Assembly (NCBI GenBank): GCA_031255855.1
Contig: JAIRRS010000070.1
Location: forward strand, 1-63,406
From: Tannerellaceae bacterium
GTDB lineage: Bacteria; Bacteroidota; Bacteroidia; Bacteroidales; Tannerellaceae
Reading direction: 5' to 3'
Length of the DNA: 63,406 nt
The translations under genes and the position numbers were made by a program. Shown piece after piece: positions 26,606 to 35,282 of the stretch. The stretch's first letter is position 1, and every line of letters begins with the position of its first letter. The notes under the pieces were generated by a model that was not told where the DNA came from, did no database searches, and worked only from the letters and a program-made list of their open reading frames with translations.

Positions 26606-27715
26606 TTAGTTTTTTGCGACTTCTACCTGTTTGGTAGGCGCCAAATGTTCGTTTCTGTAATTTACTTGTTCAACGATGTTTTTAGCCAATGACTGGAAAG
26701 CAGCTCCTGTAATCGTATCAGTATTGAGCGCTACGGGAATACCCGAATCTCCCCCTTCGCGGATACTTTGGACGATAGGAATTTGCCCAAGTAATGGAAT
26801 ATCCAACTCTTCGGCCAATCGTTTGCCTCCTTCTTTACCGAAAATATAGTATTTGTTTTCCGGAAGTTCAGCAGGTGTAAACCAAGCCATGTTTTCAATC
26901 AGACCCAATACAGGCACATTTACTTTGTCTCCTGTAAACATGCTGACTCCTTTGCGTGCATCGGCAAGAGCCACATCTTGGGGAGTAGTTACTACAATCG
27001 CACCGGTTACGGCAAGGGTTTGCACCATCGTGAGGTGTATATCACTTGTGCCTGGAGGCAAATCAATAAGAAAATAATCCAGCTCTCCCCAGTTGGCATC
27101 AGCTATTAATTGCTTAAGTGCATTACTTGCCATCGCTCCACGCCATAATACGGCATCTTCTTTGTTGACAAAAAATCCGATAGAGAGCAATCTCACGCCA
27201 TAATTTTCGGCTGGTTCTATTAATTCGCGTCCATCGACTTCCACCATATGCGGACGGGCATCCTCAACCCGGAACATCTTGGGTTGGGATGGGCCGAAGA
27301 TATCAGCGTCCAATAACCCTACCCTATATCCCAGGCCGGATAATGCAACGGCAAGATTCGCTGCTACCGTGCTTTTGCCTACGCCTCCCTTACCCGACGA
27401 CACGGCAATGATATTCTTTACTTGGGGTAATTGTTTGGCGGGCTTAGGAGAGGCTTGTTGGCGTGTCACTACCGAAATGTTCCCTTTGATATCGGTATCT
27501 TTGCCTACATACGTAAGGATAGCCGTTTCTGCCGCCTTTACCACCGACTTGATAAACGGATCATTCGGTTTTTCAAAAAGGAGGGAGAAACTCACCTTAT
27601 TCCCGTCTATACGGATATCGTCGTTCACCATCCCGTCTTCCACGAGGTTTTTTCCGTTGCCCGGATAACGCACATTGGTAAGTGCGTCCATAATTAATTT
27701 AGGATATATTGTCAT
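26606..27715 (-). CDS. mrp: Mrp/NBP35-family ATPase
   Basis: 369 residues. N-terminal MIP18/DUF59-like domain (about 1-90), then a deviant Walker A SSGKGGVGKST (about 105-115), Switch I and Walker B-like DADIFGPSQPKM and LLDADIFG, and LIDLPPGTSDIHLT. The family carries iron-sulfur clusters to target apoproteins. The C-terminal CPxC pair that bridges the cluster in many members is absent; the equivalent stretch reads ENMAWFTPAELPENKYYIFG, a form I associate with Bacteroidota. It follows trmB by 7 bases on the minus strand. Confidence 0.93.
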   Translation of the reverse strand: MTIYPKLIMDALTNVRYPGNGKNLVEDGMVNDDIRIDGNKVSFSLLFEKPNDPFIKSVVKAAETAILTYVGKDTDIKGNISVVTRQQASPKPAKQLPQVKNIIAVSSGKGGVGKSTVAANLAVALSGLGYRVGLLDADIFGPSQPKMFRVEDARPHMVEVDGRELIEPAENYGVRLLSIGFFVNKEDAVLWRGAMASNALKQLIADANWGELDYFLIDLPPGTSDIHLTMVQTLAVTGAIVVTTPQDVALADARKGVSMFTGDKVNVPVLGLIENMAWFTPAELPENKYYIFGKEGGKRLAEELDIPLLGQIPIVQSIREGGDSGIPVALNTDTITGAAFQSLAKNIVEQVNYRNEHLAPTKQVEVAKN

Positions 27716-27722
27716 AATGCGT

Positions 27723-28493
27723 TTAGTTGGTAGCCGGATTCTTTGAATTTCGAGCGCTTCGTTTGCTTCTGTTGAAGCTTCGGTATGCGTCGTATTCTAT
27801 TTCCACATCCGGCTCTATCAATGTTTCTTTTTTTTCGCAAACAAATCGGATGTATTTTATGTCCAGCCCACGGTCAATCCATTGCTGTTCGTAATACGTC
27901 TTTATCGAAAAGATATCGTCTGTCAGTCCGGAGTGGTAGAGATCGCTTGTGTTTAACAGCAAAGGATACTTATTGGCTTTCACCATTTCCACGGTATAAG
28001 TATGCATAAAAAGGCTGTCGGTCTTCAAATGGATAATTCCTTCGTCCGATAATATTTTCCGGTACAACTTCATGAAACGGGTGGAGGTAAGGCGTTTGTT
28101 TGTCTTTTTCATCTGCGGATCGGGAAAAGTAATCCAAATCTCCGCGACTTCTCCGGGAATAAAGAAATGGTCAATCAGTTCGATATGGGTGCGGATAAAA
28201 GCCACATTCTGCATCCCTGCTTCCAATGATTTTTTCGCACCGCTCCACATGCGGGCGCCCTTTATATCTATTCCGATAAAGTTTTTACCGGGAAACAAAT
28301 GTGCCATCCCAACGGTGTATTCACCTTTTCCGCAACCCAATTCTAAGACGATAGGATTATCGTTTTTGAAGAAACGTTCGTTCCAATGCCCCTTTAGGTC
28401 AAATCCCTCTTTTTCAAGCCGGGCAAATGGATACTGGAACACATGCGTATATCCCGCCATGTCGTCAAACTTCGCCAATTTATTCTTTCCCAT
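27723..28493 (-). CDS. trmB: tRNA (guanine-N7-)-methyltransferase
   Basis: 256 residues. SAM-binding loop [15 protein letters not shown], then [15 protein letters not shown], which includes the conserved PDPW/K-type motif, and [14 protein letters not shown]. It makes m7G46 in tRNA. A good -7 element (28498-28505) ends only 4 bases before the ATG at 28493, so an mRNA from that promoter would be nearly leaderless, or would start at the internal Met12. A longer transcript from the btuB operon would carry a normal leader. Confidence 0.94.
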   Translation of the reverse strand: MGKNKLAKFDDMAGYTHVFQYPFARLEKEGFDLKGHWNERFFKNDNPIVLELGCGKGEYTVGMAHLFPGKNFIGIDIKGARMWSGAKKSLEAGMQNVAFIRTHIELIDHFFIPGEVAEIWITFPDPQMKKTNKRLTSTRFMKLYRKILSDEGIIHLKTDSLFMHTYTVEMVKANKYPLLLNTSDLYHSGLTDDIFSIKTYYEQQWIDRGLDIKYIRFVCEKKETLIEPDVEIEYDAYRSFNRSKRSARNSKNPATN

Positions 28494-28497
28494 CCGG

Positions 28498-28505
28498 CAA
28501 AGATA
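28498..28505 (-). promoter_or_regulatory. -7 element close to trmB start
   Basis: The minus strand reads TATCTTTG, matching TAnnTTTG, between the BtuF-like stop and the trmB ATG. No clear TTTG is seen at the right distance upstream, so the promoter call is tentative. Confidence 0.4.
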
Positions 28506-28537
28506 ATGATTTTATGGCACGAAAGTCGCGATTGCTA

Positions 28538-29659
28538 TTACAGACCCATTTTCCTGTAATACCGGGGCGAATAATCCGGCAACAGGTGGGGGTGGAATAT
28601 CCCGATAAGGTCTTTGAGCAAGTAATCGGGATGGACGGGGAATTCTTCGTAATAGGATACTTTCCCTGTATTGCAGGTATAGATGTTACGGTTTTTCCAA
28701 GCATCGAAGTTTTCGTATGGAGTATATTCGGTTCGCAGGCTGTTGTAGGTCATTTCGTCGGTCTGATTGTATTTCATTACCCATACGTCGGCATGGATGG
28801 CACGGTCTAAAACCGTTTCGAAAGACAATGGAGCGCTTCCCGTACCGGGAATATCTTTAAAAATATAATCGGCTCCGGCATCTTCGAAGAAATGGGCTAC
28901 ATAACTGTCGTTGCCCGGTACGTACCAGAAAGAACCGTATCGTTTTTCAGACAAAACAGCCGGGCGTTTGGTTATCTTTTCTGTCAGCGATTTCAAAGCC
29001 AGGTATTGTTCTTCCGTTTCACCGAAAATCGAGTCGGCAAGCGTTTCTTTTTGGAATAAGAGTCCGTAAAAGCGTCCCCATTCGGCTCTTCCCAAAGGGA
29101 GTGATTCCATATAGTCGGCTGCTTCTATAATCGGGATGCCTAATTTCTCCGCCTGTCCATAATTGCTGTTTTGGAAAGGAGACGCGATGATACATTCCAC
29201 ACCGATGTCGATCATCTTTTCCACGTTCGGGGCAGTAGCCATGCCCAAGTCGGCGATCCGTCCGTTGACTAACCCTTCCCTGACGGCGTCCGAAGCTATG
29301 TATTGCGGTTCGCAAACGCCTATTATCTTGTCTGCTTCCTCCAATTGGGCGATAATGGAGGCATGGACAGACGTATATACGGCAATATTACGAAGTGGGA
29401 TTTGAACAACAGTCCCTTTCGGTAATCCGGATGGCAACGGTTGGTTCCTGTCTACCAACAAATAACGTTGCAGCAGTTGAGTGGTGTCCCACGGGTCGAC
29501 AACTTCCACTGCAATATAAGTATCGTACCTTTCCACCGTAAACCCTTTGGCATACCGGATAATATCCGAATCGGCGGGTTGGGCAGAGGATACTTGCTTT
29601 CCTGGTTGCGAACAAGCCGCAACCAGGAAAAATAAGTATATAAACAGAGATTGTCTCAT
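28538..29659 (-). CDS. BtuF-like periplasmic binding lipoprotein
   Basis: 373 residues from ATG 29659, just after the BtuG-like stop; the frame is open 5 codons further upstream. Signal peptide with lipobox VAAC (MRQSLFIYLFFLVAAC). The body is a type III periplasmic-binding fold: VYTSVHASIIAQLEEADKIIGV, GMATAPNVEKMIDIGVECII, and the long helix joining two lobes. Family members bind cobalamin or iron-siderophores for ABC importers. Position third behind a cobalamin riboswitch and btuB points to a corrinoid. The matching permease and ATPase are not in this window. Confidence 0.82.
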   Translation of the reverse strand: MRQSLFIYLFFLVAACSQPGKQVSSAQPADSDIIRYAKGFTVERYDTYIAVEVVDPWDTTQLLQRYLLVDRNQPLPSGLPKGTVVQIPLRNIAVYTSVHASIIAQLEEADKIIGVCEPQYIASDAVREGLVNGRIADLGMATAPNVEKMIDIGVECIIASPFQNSNYGQAEKLGIPIIEAADYMESLPLGRAEWGRFYGLLFQKETLADSIFGETEEQYLALKSLTEKITKRPAVLSEKRYGSFWYVPGNDSYVAHFFEDAGADYIFKDIPGTGSAPLSFETVLDRAIHADVWVMKYNQTDEMTYNSLRTEYTPYENFDAWKNRNIYTCNTGKVSYYEEFPVHPDYLLKDLIGIFHPHLLPDYSPRYYRKMGL

Positions 29660-29660
29660 C

Positions 29661-31325
29661 TTATTTAGAAACATATGTTATCCATTTCGCATAATAACCG
29701 CCGGAATCAAAAGCGGCGCCTGCTTGTTTTCCTTCCGGTGAAAACATATGAATCGAACTGGTTGAACCGTAAGGAGCTTCGATTACCAGTATCCGTCCGT
29801 CGGCCGGATTTACGGAAATCACCGGAGAATTATTCGGGGATATAGCGGCTCCGTCCTGAATAAAATTACCACTTACCAATTGTTCCGTTTTCGCATCATA
29901 CTTATTATACGCAACCTTAGGGTCTCCCCACTGTCCGTACAAGGTATATATTTCATCATTAACTATTGCCATGGAAGTGGCATTACCCATTTCGGTTACT
30001 TCGTTTGTTTGTCTGTCGATGCGTTGTAATGTGTTCTTCACATTTCCATAGTTACCCATGGATATAACATAGATGTCACCTTGGCTGTCGACAGCCAACT
30101 GGGTAGGATTAATGATTACTTCAATGCTTTTGGTTACAGTCAACGACTGTTGGTCTATCACGGAAACGGTCTTGGCATATCCCGTTCCATAATCCAGCCC
30201 GCCCGAATTGGCTACATATATTTTTCCATTGGAGATAGCCAACTGTTCGGGATAACGTCCTACAGGAATTATTTTTTCTACAGCTAATGATGCCGTGTCA
30301 AGTACGGCTACAGCGTGCCCGTAATAATAGCTTACATATATTTTCCCATTATCAGCTATCATACCGCGTGGATTCTTCGGTTCGTCGCCTTCCGGTGTAA
30401 TACTCTTTATCTCTTTTGCATCCATGTCCAATACAGCTATACGGTTGGAGGCCGTAACTGTGATATACATCTTTGAACCGTAAATAAGTAATTGTTCGGC
30501 GGAATCACCCAACCCTTTCCCGTTTGCTTTTTTGTAAACACCTGTAGTTAGTTCACCTGTTCCATAATCGTAATAGCTCAGAGAAGCATTATTTGAGCCT
30601 TCATTACCACAATTCAGGATATAAAAACCACCTTTTGTATACGCGTCTTCAACGGCAACGTAAGCAGTATAATCAGATTCGCCGGATGCGGTCACAGTTG
30701 CGATGTGCAAGAACGCTTTATAAGCTGTTCCTGCCGGAATTTCGAATGACGTGGCGCCAGCGGCCGCTTCTCCTATTTTCGTTCCCTTTTCACTATTGCT
30801 GTCGCTGGCATAGATAACATAGCCGGTTACTTCCCTGACAGGGTCTTGCGGAGCTGTCCATGATAACGTCCCAGCTATTTGCCCTTGCTTGTTGCCGGTA
30901 TCTTCAAATTTCGCGTTGGTAACCACCGGGTCGCCGAAATTATCTCTTACAGACACACTGGCCATGTTGTTTGATTCGCCGGATGCGTTGCGGGCTACTA
31001 CCAGGATATAAGTCTGGTAACCTGTCCCGGCAGGAATCTCAAACGATTTTGTTCCTTTGGCTACTTCTCCTATTTTAGTTTTCTTTTCTGTTTCGTTGCC
31101 GCCCAGATAGATAACATAACCGTCGATATTGGTTTCCGGGTCGGGGAGCGTCCAGGAAAGCGTTCCACCGATTTTACCTTCATCCGTATCCGTATCGGAA
31201 AACGAGAGATTATTCACCGCCTTCGCCGGGGTCATCAAATCATCTTTGTCATCGTCACACGATGTAAATACAACCGGCATTGTAATCAATGCACACATAC
31301 TGAATAAATAAAGTAATTTTTTCAT
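29661..31325 (-). CDS. btuG: BtuG-like surface lipoprotein with two FN3-like repeats and a beta-propeller
   Basis: 554 residues from ATG 31325 (upstream starts disrupt the signal peptide). Lipobox FTSC (Cys23). Two homologous Ig/FN3-like modules at about 36-127 and 134-226 share GTLSW, GYVIY, KIGE, SFEIPAGT and ASGES. Residues 232-554 form a YncE/DUF5074-type seven-bladed propeller (IAVLDMDAKEIKSI, YVSYYYGHAVAVLDT). BtuG proteins hold vitamin B12 on the cell surface with very high affinity and sit on BtuB as a lid. The gene lies between btuB and the BtuF-like gene under a cobalamin riboswitch, which supports the call. The paired N-terminal modules are extra compared with the propeller-only form I remember. 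Confidence 0.8.
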   Translation of the reverse strand: MKKLLYLFSMCALITMPVVFTSCDDDKDDLMTPAKAVNNLSFSDTDTDEGKIGGTLSWTLPDPETNIDGYVIYLGGNETEKKTKIGEVAKGTKSFEIPAGTGYQTYILVVARNASGESNNMASVSVRDNFGDPVVTNAKFEDTGNKQGQIAGTLSWTAPQDPVREVTGYVIYASDSNSEKGTKIGEAAAGATSFEIPAGTAYKAFLHIATVTASGESDYTAYVAVEDAYTKGGFYILNCGNEGSNNASLSYYDYGTGELTTGVYKKANGKGLGDSAEQLLIYGSKMYITVTASNRIAVLDMDAKEIKSITPEGDEPKNPRGMIADNGKIYVSYYYGHAVAVLDTASLAVEKIIPVGRYPEQLAISNGKIYVANSGGLDYGTGYAKTVSVIDQQSLTVTKSIEVIINPTQLAVDSQGDIYVISMGNYGNVKNTLQRIDRQTNEVTEMGNATSMAIVNDEIYTLYGQWGDPKVAYNKYDAKTEQLVSGNFIQDGAAISPNNSPVISVNPADGRILVIEAPYGSTSSIHMFSPEGKQAGAAFDSGGYYAKWITYVSK

Positions 31326-31350
31326 GTCCCTTTGCTTTTTTATTATCAAA

Positions 31351-33357
31351 TTAGAAAATATACTTAACACTGCCTCTAAACGAACGTCCCGGCATCGGAT
31401 AATACCGGATAACGTCGTAGGTTACATCTCCCGGATTTACAATTTCCGCCTGCAATCTCAGCGATGACTGCCCGAAGGCGAACGTTCGGTTGAAAGACAA
31501 TTGCTGCTCGGCGTAGCCGCCAATCAGGTTGGCTTCCAAATTCTGCGGAAGCGAATAGCGGTTGCCAACAGCCGTAAGCAACCAGCTTACGTTTATCCAC
31601 GGGTTTTCCCATGAAACAGCAACCGTCCCCGTATGTACCGGTGTATAGGGTATCTGATGCCCGTATATTTTTGAGCCTTTCTCTGTTTTGTCAACAGCGT
31701 CCTGCCAGGTATACGAACCATCCAGTTGCAGGGACATTCCCGACGGCAACGCAAATCGAGCCGACAGGTTCGCATCAATTCCTTTGATGTCTACTTTCCC
31801 CATATTCATCATTTTCCAGATAAACATGGTAGGCAACGCCACTATTTTATCGTCCACCCGGTTGTAATATCCGTCTACCGTCAGGCTCAGGTAATCGAGT
31901 TTTACCTTATCAAAGGTTCCATTCCAAGTAAAGCCCACATTATATTGCGTTGCCTTTTCCGGATCCAAATCTTTGTTGCCGATACGGTCGTAGTATAAGT
32001 CGTTGAAAGTAGGTACGCGGAAAATGTCTTTATACGATACCCGGAGGCGCAGGTTGTACTCGCGTAATAACCTGTACGAAACACTCACCGCCGGCGATAA
32101 GCGTTTCCGGTTGCCGGCTGCTTTTCCCGTTTCTACCTCTTCTGTAATAAATGTACCCAACAGGCTTGCCGTGGCTGTCAACCGGTTGTTCTTGTATTGT
32201 GCAGCCAGGGCAGTCAATGATGTCAGCCGCTCCGGAAATGCACACCTGGGTGTTGTGGCGTCCAACGTATTGAAAAACACATCTTCCGCCAAAGAGAAAT
32301 ACAGGTTTTGAATGGGGGCATACAACAATGCCGCCGAAGCGTAATATTCACGTTGTGTATACACATCTGTCTGTTGCCCGCCGGGGTATTTACTATGGAA
32401 ATCCCTGTAATGTGTCCGGGAATAATCGAATTTACCTTGTGTCCTGAGGGTAAGCCGTTCGCCAAAGCGGTTCTCGTAAACACCTTGTACAAAACCGTTC
32501 CGGTTGCGGAGCCGCTCCTTATGGTAGTCATTATATAAAATAACGGAACCCGGAAGCCCGCGATGCGAATCAAACCAATAACCTTTCAGCCGTAATGTCC
32601 CTTGCTTATCCCAATCGGTAAAAAGGTTTAATTCTGTCCTCAGGCTTTTGATATCACTGTTTTTTCGTTTTTCTTTCGTAACAATATCACCGTTGGTAAA
32701 GGTGTAGGGGTATTGCCCGTCGGCGCGAAGCCAGTCCGCATGGAAAGAGGCGGCATAGCGTTTGCCCAGTTTTTGCTCGTAACGCAGCGAGGGGTTAAAC
32801 ATACCGAATGAACCCGCCTTCACCTGTCCTTCCAGGGAATACTCTTTTTTTTCGAATTGGGGTGTTTGTGTTGTAATACTTAATGCCCCGGCCGAGGCAT
32901 ACATCCGGGCTGTTTGGAAAATATTGCCGGCCTGTCCTATCGAAAGGGATACGGATTCTACATTGTCTAACGTGAAGCGGCTGATATCCACTTGTCCGCT
33001 TTGTGTGTCGGTTATGGTCACACCGTCATAGCTCACGGCCGTATGTTGTGCTCCAAGGCTGCGGACAGAGACGGTTTTCAGCCCGCCGATACCTCCATAG
33101 TCTTTCACCGTCACACCGGAAAAACGCTTAATCGCTTCGGAAAGGTCTTGCAACCCCAGCCGTTGAATCCCCTCCCTGTTTAGCAATTGAACCGGCACGC
33201 CTTCACGCATAACGGAAGGACGCGCCTTTTCAACCACTTCCACATTGGAAAGTTCACGATAAGTAATACTATCCGTCTGTTGCGCAACTGAATAAACAGA
33301 AGAAAACAGACAGACCAAGAGCCAAAGCTCTTTCTTATAAAACAACAAATCCGGCAT
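31351..33357 (-). CDS. btuB: Vitamin B12 TonB-dependent receptor
   Basis: 668 residues from ATG 33357 (signal peptide ending YSVAQQ); a start at 33393 would begin only 18 bases after the riboswitch and gives a worse signal. TonB-box-like segment (SNVEVVEKARP), plug domain at about 50-160 (LGLQDLSEAIKRFSGVTVKDYGG, SVRSLGAQHTAVSYDGV), then a 22-strand barrel ending RGSVKYIF. The cobalamin riboswitch directly upstream makes BtuB the natural assignment. It is co-transcribed with the BtuG-like and BtuF-like genes. Confidence 0.92.
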   Translation of the reverse strand: MPDLLFYKKELWLLVCLFSSVYSVAQQTDSITYRELSNVEVVEKARPSVMREGVPVQLLNREGIQRLGLQDLSEAIKRFSGVTVKDYGGIGGLKTVSVRSLGAQHTAVSYDGVTITDTQSGQVDISRFTLDNVESVSLSIGQAGNIFQTARMYASAGALSITTQTPQFEKKEYSLEGQVKAGSFGMFNPSLRYEQKLGKRYAASFHADWLRADGQYPYTFTNGDIVTKEKRKNSDIKSLRTELNLFTDWDKQGTLRLKGYWFDSHRGLPGSVILYNDYHKERLRNRNGFVQGVYENRFGERLTLRTQGKFDYSRTHYRDFHSKYPGGQQTDVYTQREYYASAALLYAPIQNLYFSLAEDVFFNTLDATTPRCAFPERLTSLTALAAQYKNNRLTATASLLGTFITEEVETGKAAGNRKRLSPAVSVSYRLLREYNLRLRVSYKDIFRVPTFNDLYYDRIGNKDLDPEKATQYNVGFTWNGTFDKVKLDYLSLTVDGYYNRVDDKIVALPTMFIWKMMNMGKVDIKGIDANLSARFALPSGMSLQLDGSYTWQDAVDKTEKGSKIYGHQIPYTPVHTGTVAVSWENPWINVSWLLTAVGNRYSLPQNLEANLIGGYAEQQLSFNRTFAFGQSSLRLQAEIVNPGDVTYDVIRYYPMPGRSFRGSVKYIF

Positions 33358-33404
33358 ACAAATTCTGTTATCAATCACCTTTACCCGAGGCAATTACATA
33401 AATG

Positions 33405-33655
33405 AACCATGGCAGGTTTTCTGGCTTATTCTCCTCTGTCGGCGGCCTTCCCAAGAACAGTTAAAAGTTGGCAGTCAAGTGTTGACAATTTGCATTCTAT
33501 TAAAAAAGCAGGTAATTATCAACGGTCGCTTGCCAACTGTAAACTGTTAACTCAGTGGCAATGAAGTTTGCCGAGGTTTACAGAACTTACAGCTACGGGT
33601 ACAGCTCCGGTTTCACACCGGATTCCCTTTTACTAACCAAATTGCGGACACAAAA
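33405..33655 (-). ncRNA. Cobalamin riboswitch with an enlarged side stem
   Basis: Read on the minus strand: GGGAATCCGGTG (33627-33616), a GAAACCGG match, GCTGTACCCGTAGCTGTAA, then GCCACTG (at about 33559-33553), TGGGAAGGC (at about 33454-33446) and the B12 box AGCCAGAAAACCTGCC (at about 33426-33411). All are in canonical order. Between GCCACTG and GGGAAGGC about 100 bases are inserted. Their ends, AACAGTT-N3-AGTTGGCA and TGCCAACT-N3-AACTGTT, pair as a long helix. It ends just before btuB, so it most likely controls translation by hiding the start region when cobalamin binds. Confidence 0.93.
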
Positions 33656-33678
33656 TGGTTACACCATCATTCTTGCGA

Positions 33679-33707
33679 CAAAGATATAGATTTTTTTTAC
33701 AAACAAC
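33679..33707 (-). promoter_or_regulatory. Promoter of the cobalamin-uptake operon
   Basis: The minus strand has TATCTTTG at 33686-33679, preceded by GTTG/TTTG (33707-33700) with a spacer of 13-17 bases, shorter than ideal. It lies just upstream of the riboswitch. Confidence 0.5.
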
Positions 33708-33917
33708 TACTTGAAATAACCTAAATTAGGGCAAACGCACGAAATTAAGTAACGAGCTTTTTGAGGGTAGCTAGATTTTCGGCTATCATAGCTATCCTGC
33801 TATGTGTTTCGGAGGGGCTTGTTCGGACGAAAAAAAGACACCGATTTTTTCTAAAAAATTTGGATATACGAAAACAATGTATTACACTTGTATAACAAAG
33901 TTCAACAACGTATAACA

Positions 33918-34175
33918 ATGGACGCAAGAGCAACAAAAAAACCGACAGCTTTTAGACTTGACGAAGGATTAGTAGGCAGGCTAAGAGAGGAAGCAAAAAA
34001 GGCTAATAGAAGCCTTAGTAACTATGTGGAATGTATTCTTATGGATAGCGTTTACACCGAGCCAAACGAAGCCACATTAGAGGCTTTAAGAGAAGCAAAG
34101 GAACGAAACTACACCGGAAGAAAAAAAGTTGATACCAGTAGTGTAGAAGCTATGATAAAATCCTGCGAGGAATGA
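33918..34175 (+). CDS. Ribbon-helix-helix antitoxin-like protein, orphan
   Basis: 85 residues from ATG 33918. The N-terminal part (KKPTAFRLDEGLVGRLREEAKKANRSLSNYVECIL) is a typical ribbon-helix-helix DNA-binding fold. The tail (PNEATLEALREAKERNYTG...SVEAMIKSCEE) looks like the toxin-neutralising segment of RelB/YafN-like antitoxins. Normally a RelE/YafQ toxin gene overlaps the stop. Here an ATGA overlap exists but the frame gives no toxin and runs into a G/C homopolymer region, so the toxin seems lost. Direct copies of GTATAACAA (33890 and 33910) upstream, 20 bases apart, could be its own operator. Confidence 0.7.
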   Translation: MDARATKKPTAFRLDEGLVGRLREEAKKANRSLSNYVECILMDSVYTEPNEATLEALREAKERNYTGRKKVDTSSVEAMIKSCEE

Positions 34176-34253
34176 AAATACTATATTTGCGGGGGGGCTT
34201 TTTTTCAGTCGCCAAAAAAAGAAACAAAAACGCTCCTACCCCCCCCTCACCCC

Positions 34254-34386
34254 AAAAGCGGAATACTTGTTGTTTGACCCGGTACACAACAGTAACCGAT
34301 TTGTCGTAGTGGCGGACATCACGGTGGAATTTGACATGTATTTATCAAATCAAACAATATTATTCGAACCAATCCGTTATCTATAA
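34254..34386 (+). pseudogene. Possible start-less fragment of unknown gene
   Basis: The frame from about 34254 to TAA 34384-34386 is open, without a start codon near its 5' end, and reads AEYLLFDPVHNSNRFVVVAD then ITVEFDMYLSNQTILFEP. It is protein-like but short, and follows a run of G and C homopolymers (34189-34253). It could be the tail of a lost gene or chance. No family recognised. Confidence 0.25.
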
Positions 34387-34407
34387 GTTAATTGTTAAAA
34401 TAATGAT

Positions 34408-35016
34408 ATGAAAATTAAAATTCTTCTTTTATTCATATTCTGTTTTTTTATAAAAAATAGCGAATCACAAGTTTTGAAATTAAATGCTGGAATTTCTTAT
34501 TCTTCATTTTCTCATGAGAATATAGATATTTTAGATTTAAAAATAATGTCTCCATCATTTTCATTGAGCTATGAATACTTTAAAAAAAAATATTTTGAAT
34601 TATCAAGTGAAATGGCTTATATACAAAAGGGTGGTAAAGAGAATGATTTTATCATTAATGATAATAATAATATGATTAGTTATACAGAAATAAAAGAAAA
34701 ATTCGATTATTTAAACCTGAACTCTACGTTTAGGTTTAAATATCCATTTTTTAATAATTATGTGTATATTGGTTTTGGTCCGAAAATTGACATTTTGTTA
34801 TCAGACAACAAATTAAACCACTATAAGTATACGTTAAATCGTATATTATTTGGCTTCAAACCCGAGATTGGATTTTCTCAAAATTTAAATAAAAAAATTA
34901 ATGTCGGCTTAAATTTTTCATATCTTTGGAACATTGGAAAGGTAGGGAAAAGTGAATACAGCGATCTTCACAATACATATTACTCTATCAACTTTTCTAT
35001 TGGTTATATTTTGTAG
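34408..35016 (+). CDS. AT-rich outer-membrane beta-barrel protein
   Basis: 202 residues: signal peptide (MKIKILLLFIFCFFIKNSESQ) then eight or so amphipathic strands (LKLNAGISYSSFS, FELSSEMAYIQKGG, YVYIGFGPKIDILL) ending in an aromatic-rich strand (YSINFSIGYIL). This fits the PorT/outer-membrane beta-barrel class. Codon use is far more AT-rich than in neighbouring genes, and it lies among fragments of conflict-system genes, so it was probably acquired. Role unknown. Confidence 0.75.
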   Translation: MKIKILLLFIFCFFIKNSESQVLKLNAGISYSSFSHENIDILDLKIMSPSFSLSYEYFKKKYFELSSEMAYIQKGGKENDFIINDNNNMISYTEIKEKFDYLNLNSTFRFKYPFFNNYVYIGFGPKIDILLSDNKLNHYKYTLNRILFGFKPEIGFSQNLNKKINVGLNFSYLWNIGKVGKSEYSDLHNTYYSINFSIGYIL

Positions 35017-35033
35017 CGATTATAAAATTAGTT

Positions 35034-35282
35034 TCATATGCTATGTATTTCTCCTACTGAATTAATATTTATTGCACCTATCAGAAACAACAAATCAACA
35101 GATAAAACAACAATATCAAAAATATGGTATGCTGGAAATACCTCTCTATAGATGTTTATTTTTGAATATTCTTGCCATACGAATTCTAACGAGCATGGTT
35201 TATTTTTTATGATTTGTAATAACACGCCACCTAACCCTATTAGGGATTCTGACAAGCTTATATGTTTAGACGGTAGAATCAT
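35034..35282 (-). CDS. Probable middle component of an ABC three-component system, orphan
   Basis: 82 residues. The sequence MILPSKHISLSESLIGLGGV, then a helix, an FVWQEY segment, and FDIVVLSVDLLFLIGAININ fits what I recall of the ABC-3C middle-component family (type MC6 or near): a small winged-helix-like protein starting with LPxKHI and SLxGLG and ending with ALDFLFLIGAI. In such systems it links an ABC/SMC-type ATPase to an effector with a dedicated C-terminal domain. Its ATG overlaps (ATGA) the stop of a 37-codon frame upstream, as in the complete operons, but neither ATPase nor effector is present in this window. The call rests on memory of the motif and needs a profile search. Confidence 0.55.
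   Translation of the reverse strand: MILPSKHISLSESLIGLGGVLLQIIKNKPCSLEFVWQEYSKINIYREVFPAYHIFDIVVLSVDLLFLIGAININSVGEIHSI

Noticed and set aside
34172..34310. Frame MKILYLRGG... overlapping the antitoxin stop as a toxin
   Set aside because: After six residues it becomes homopolymer translation with no toxin motif.
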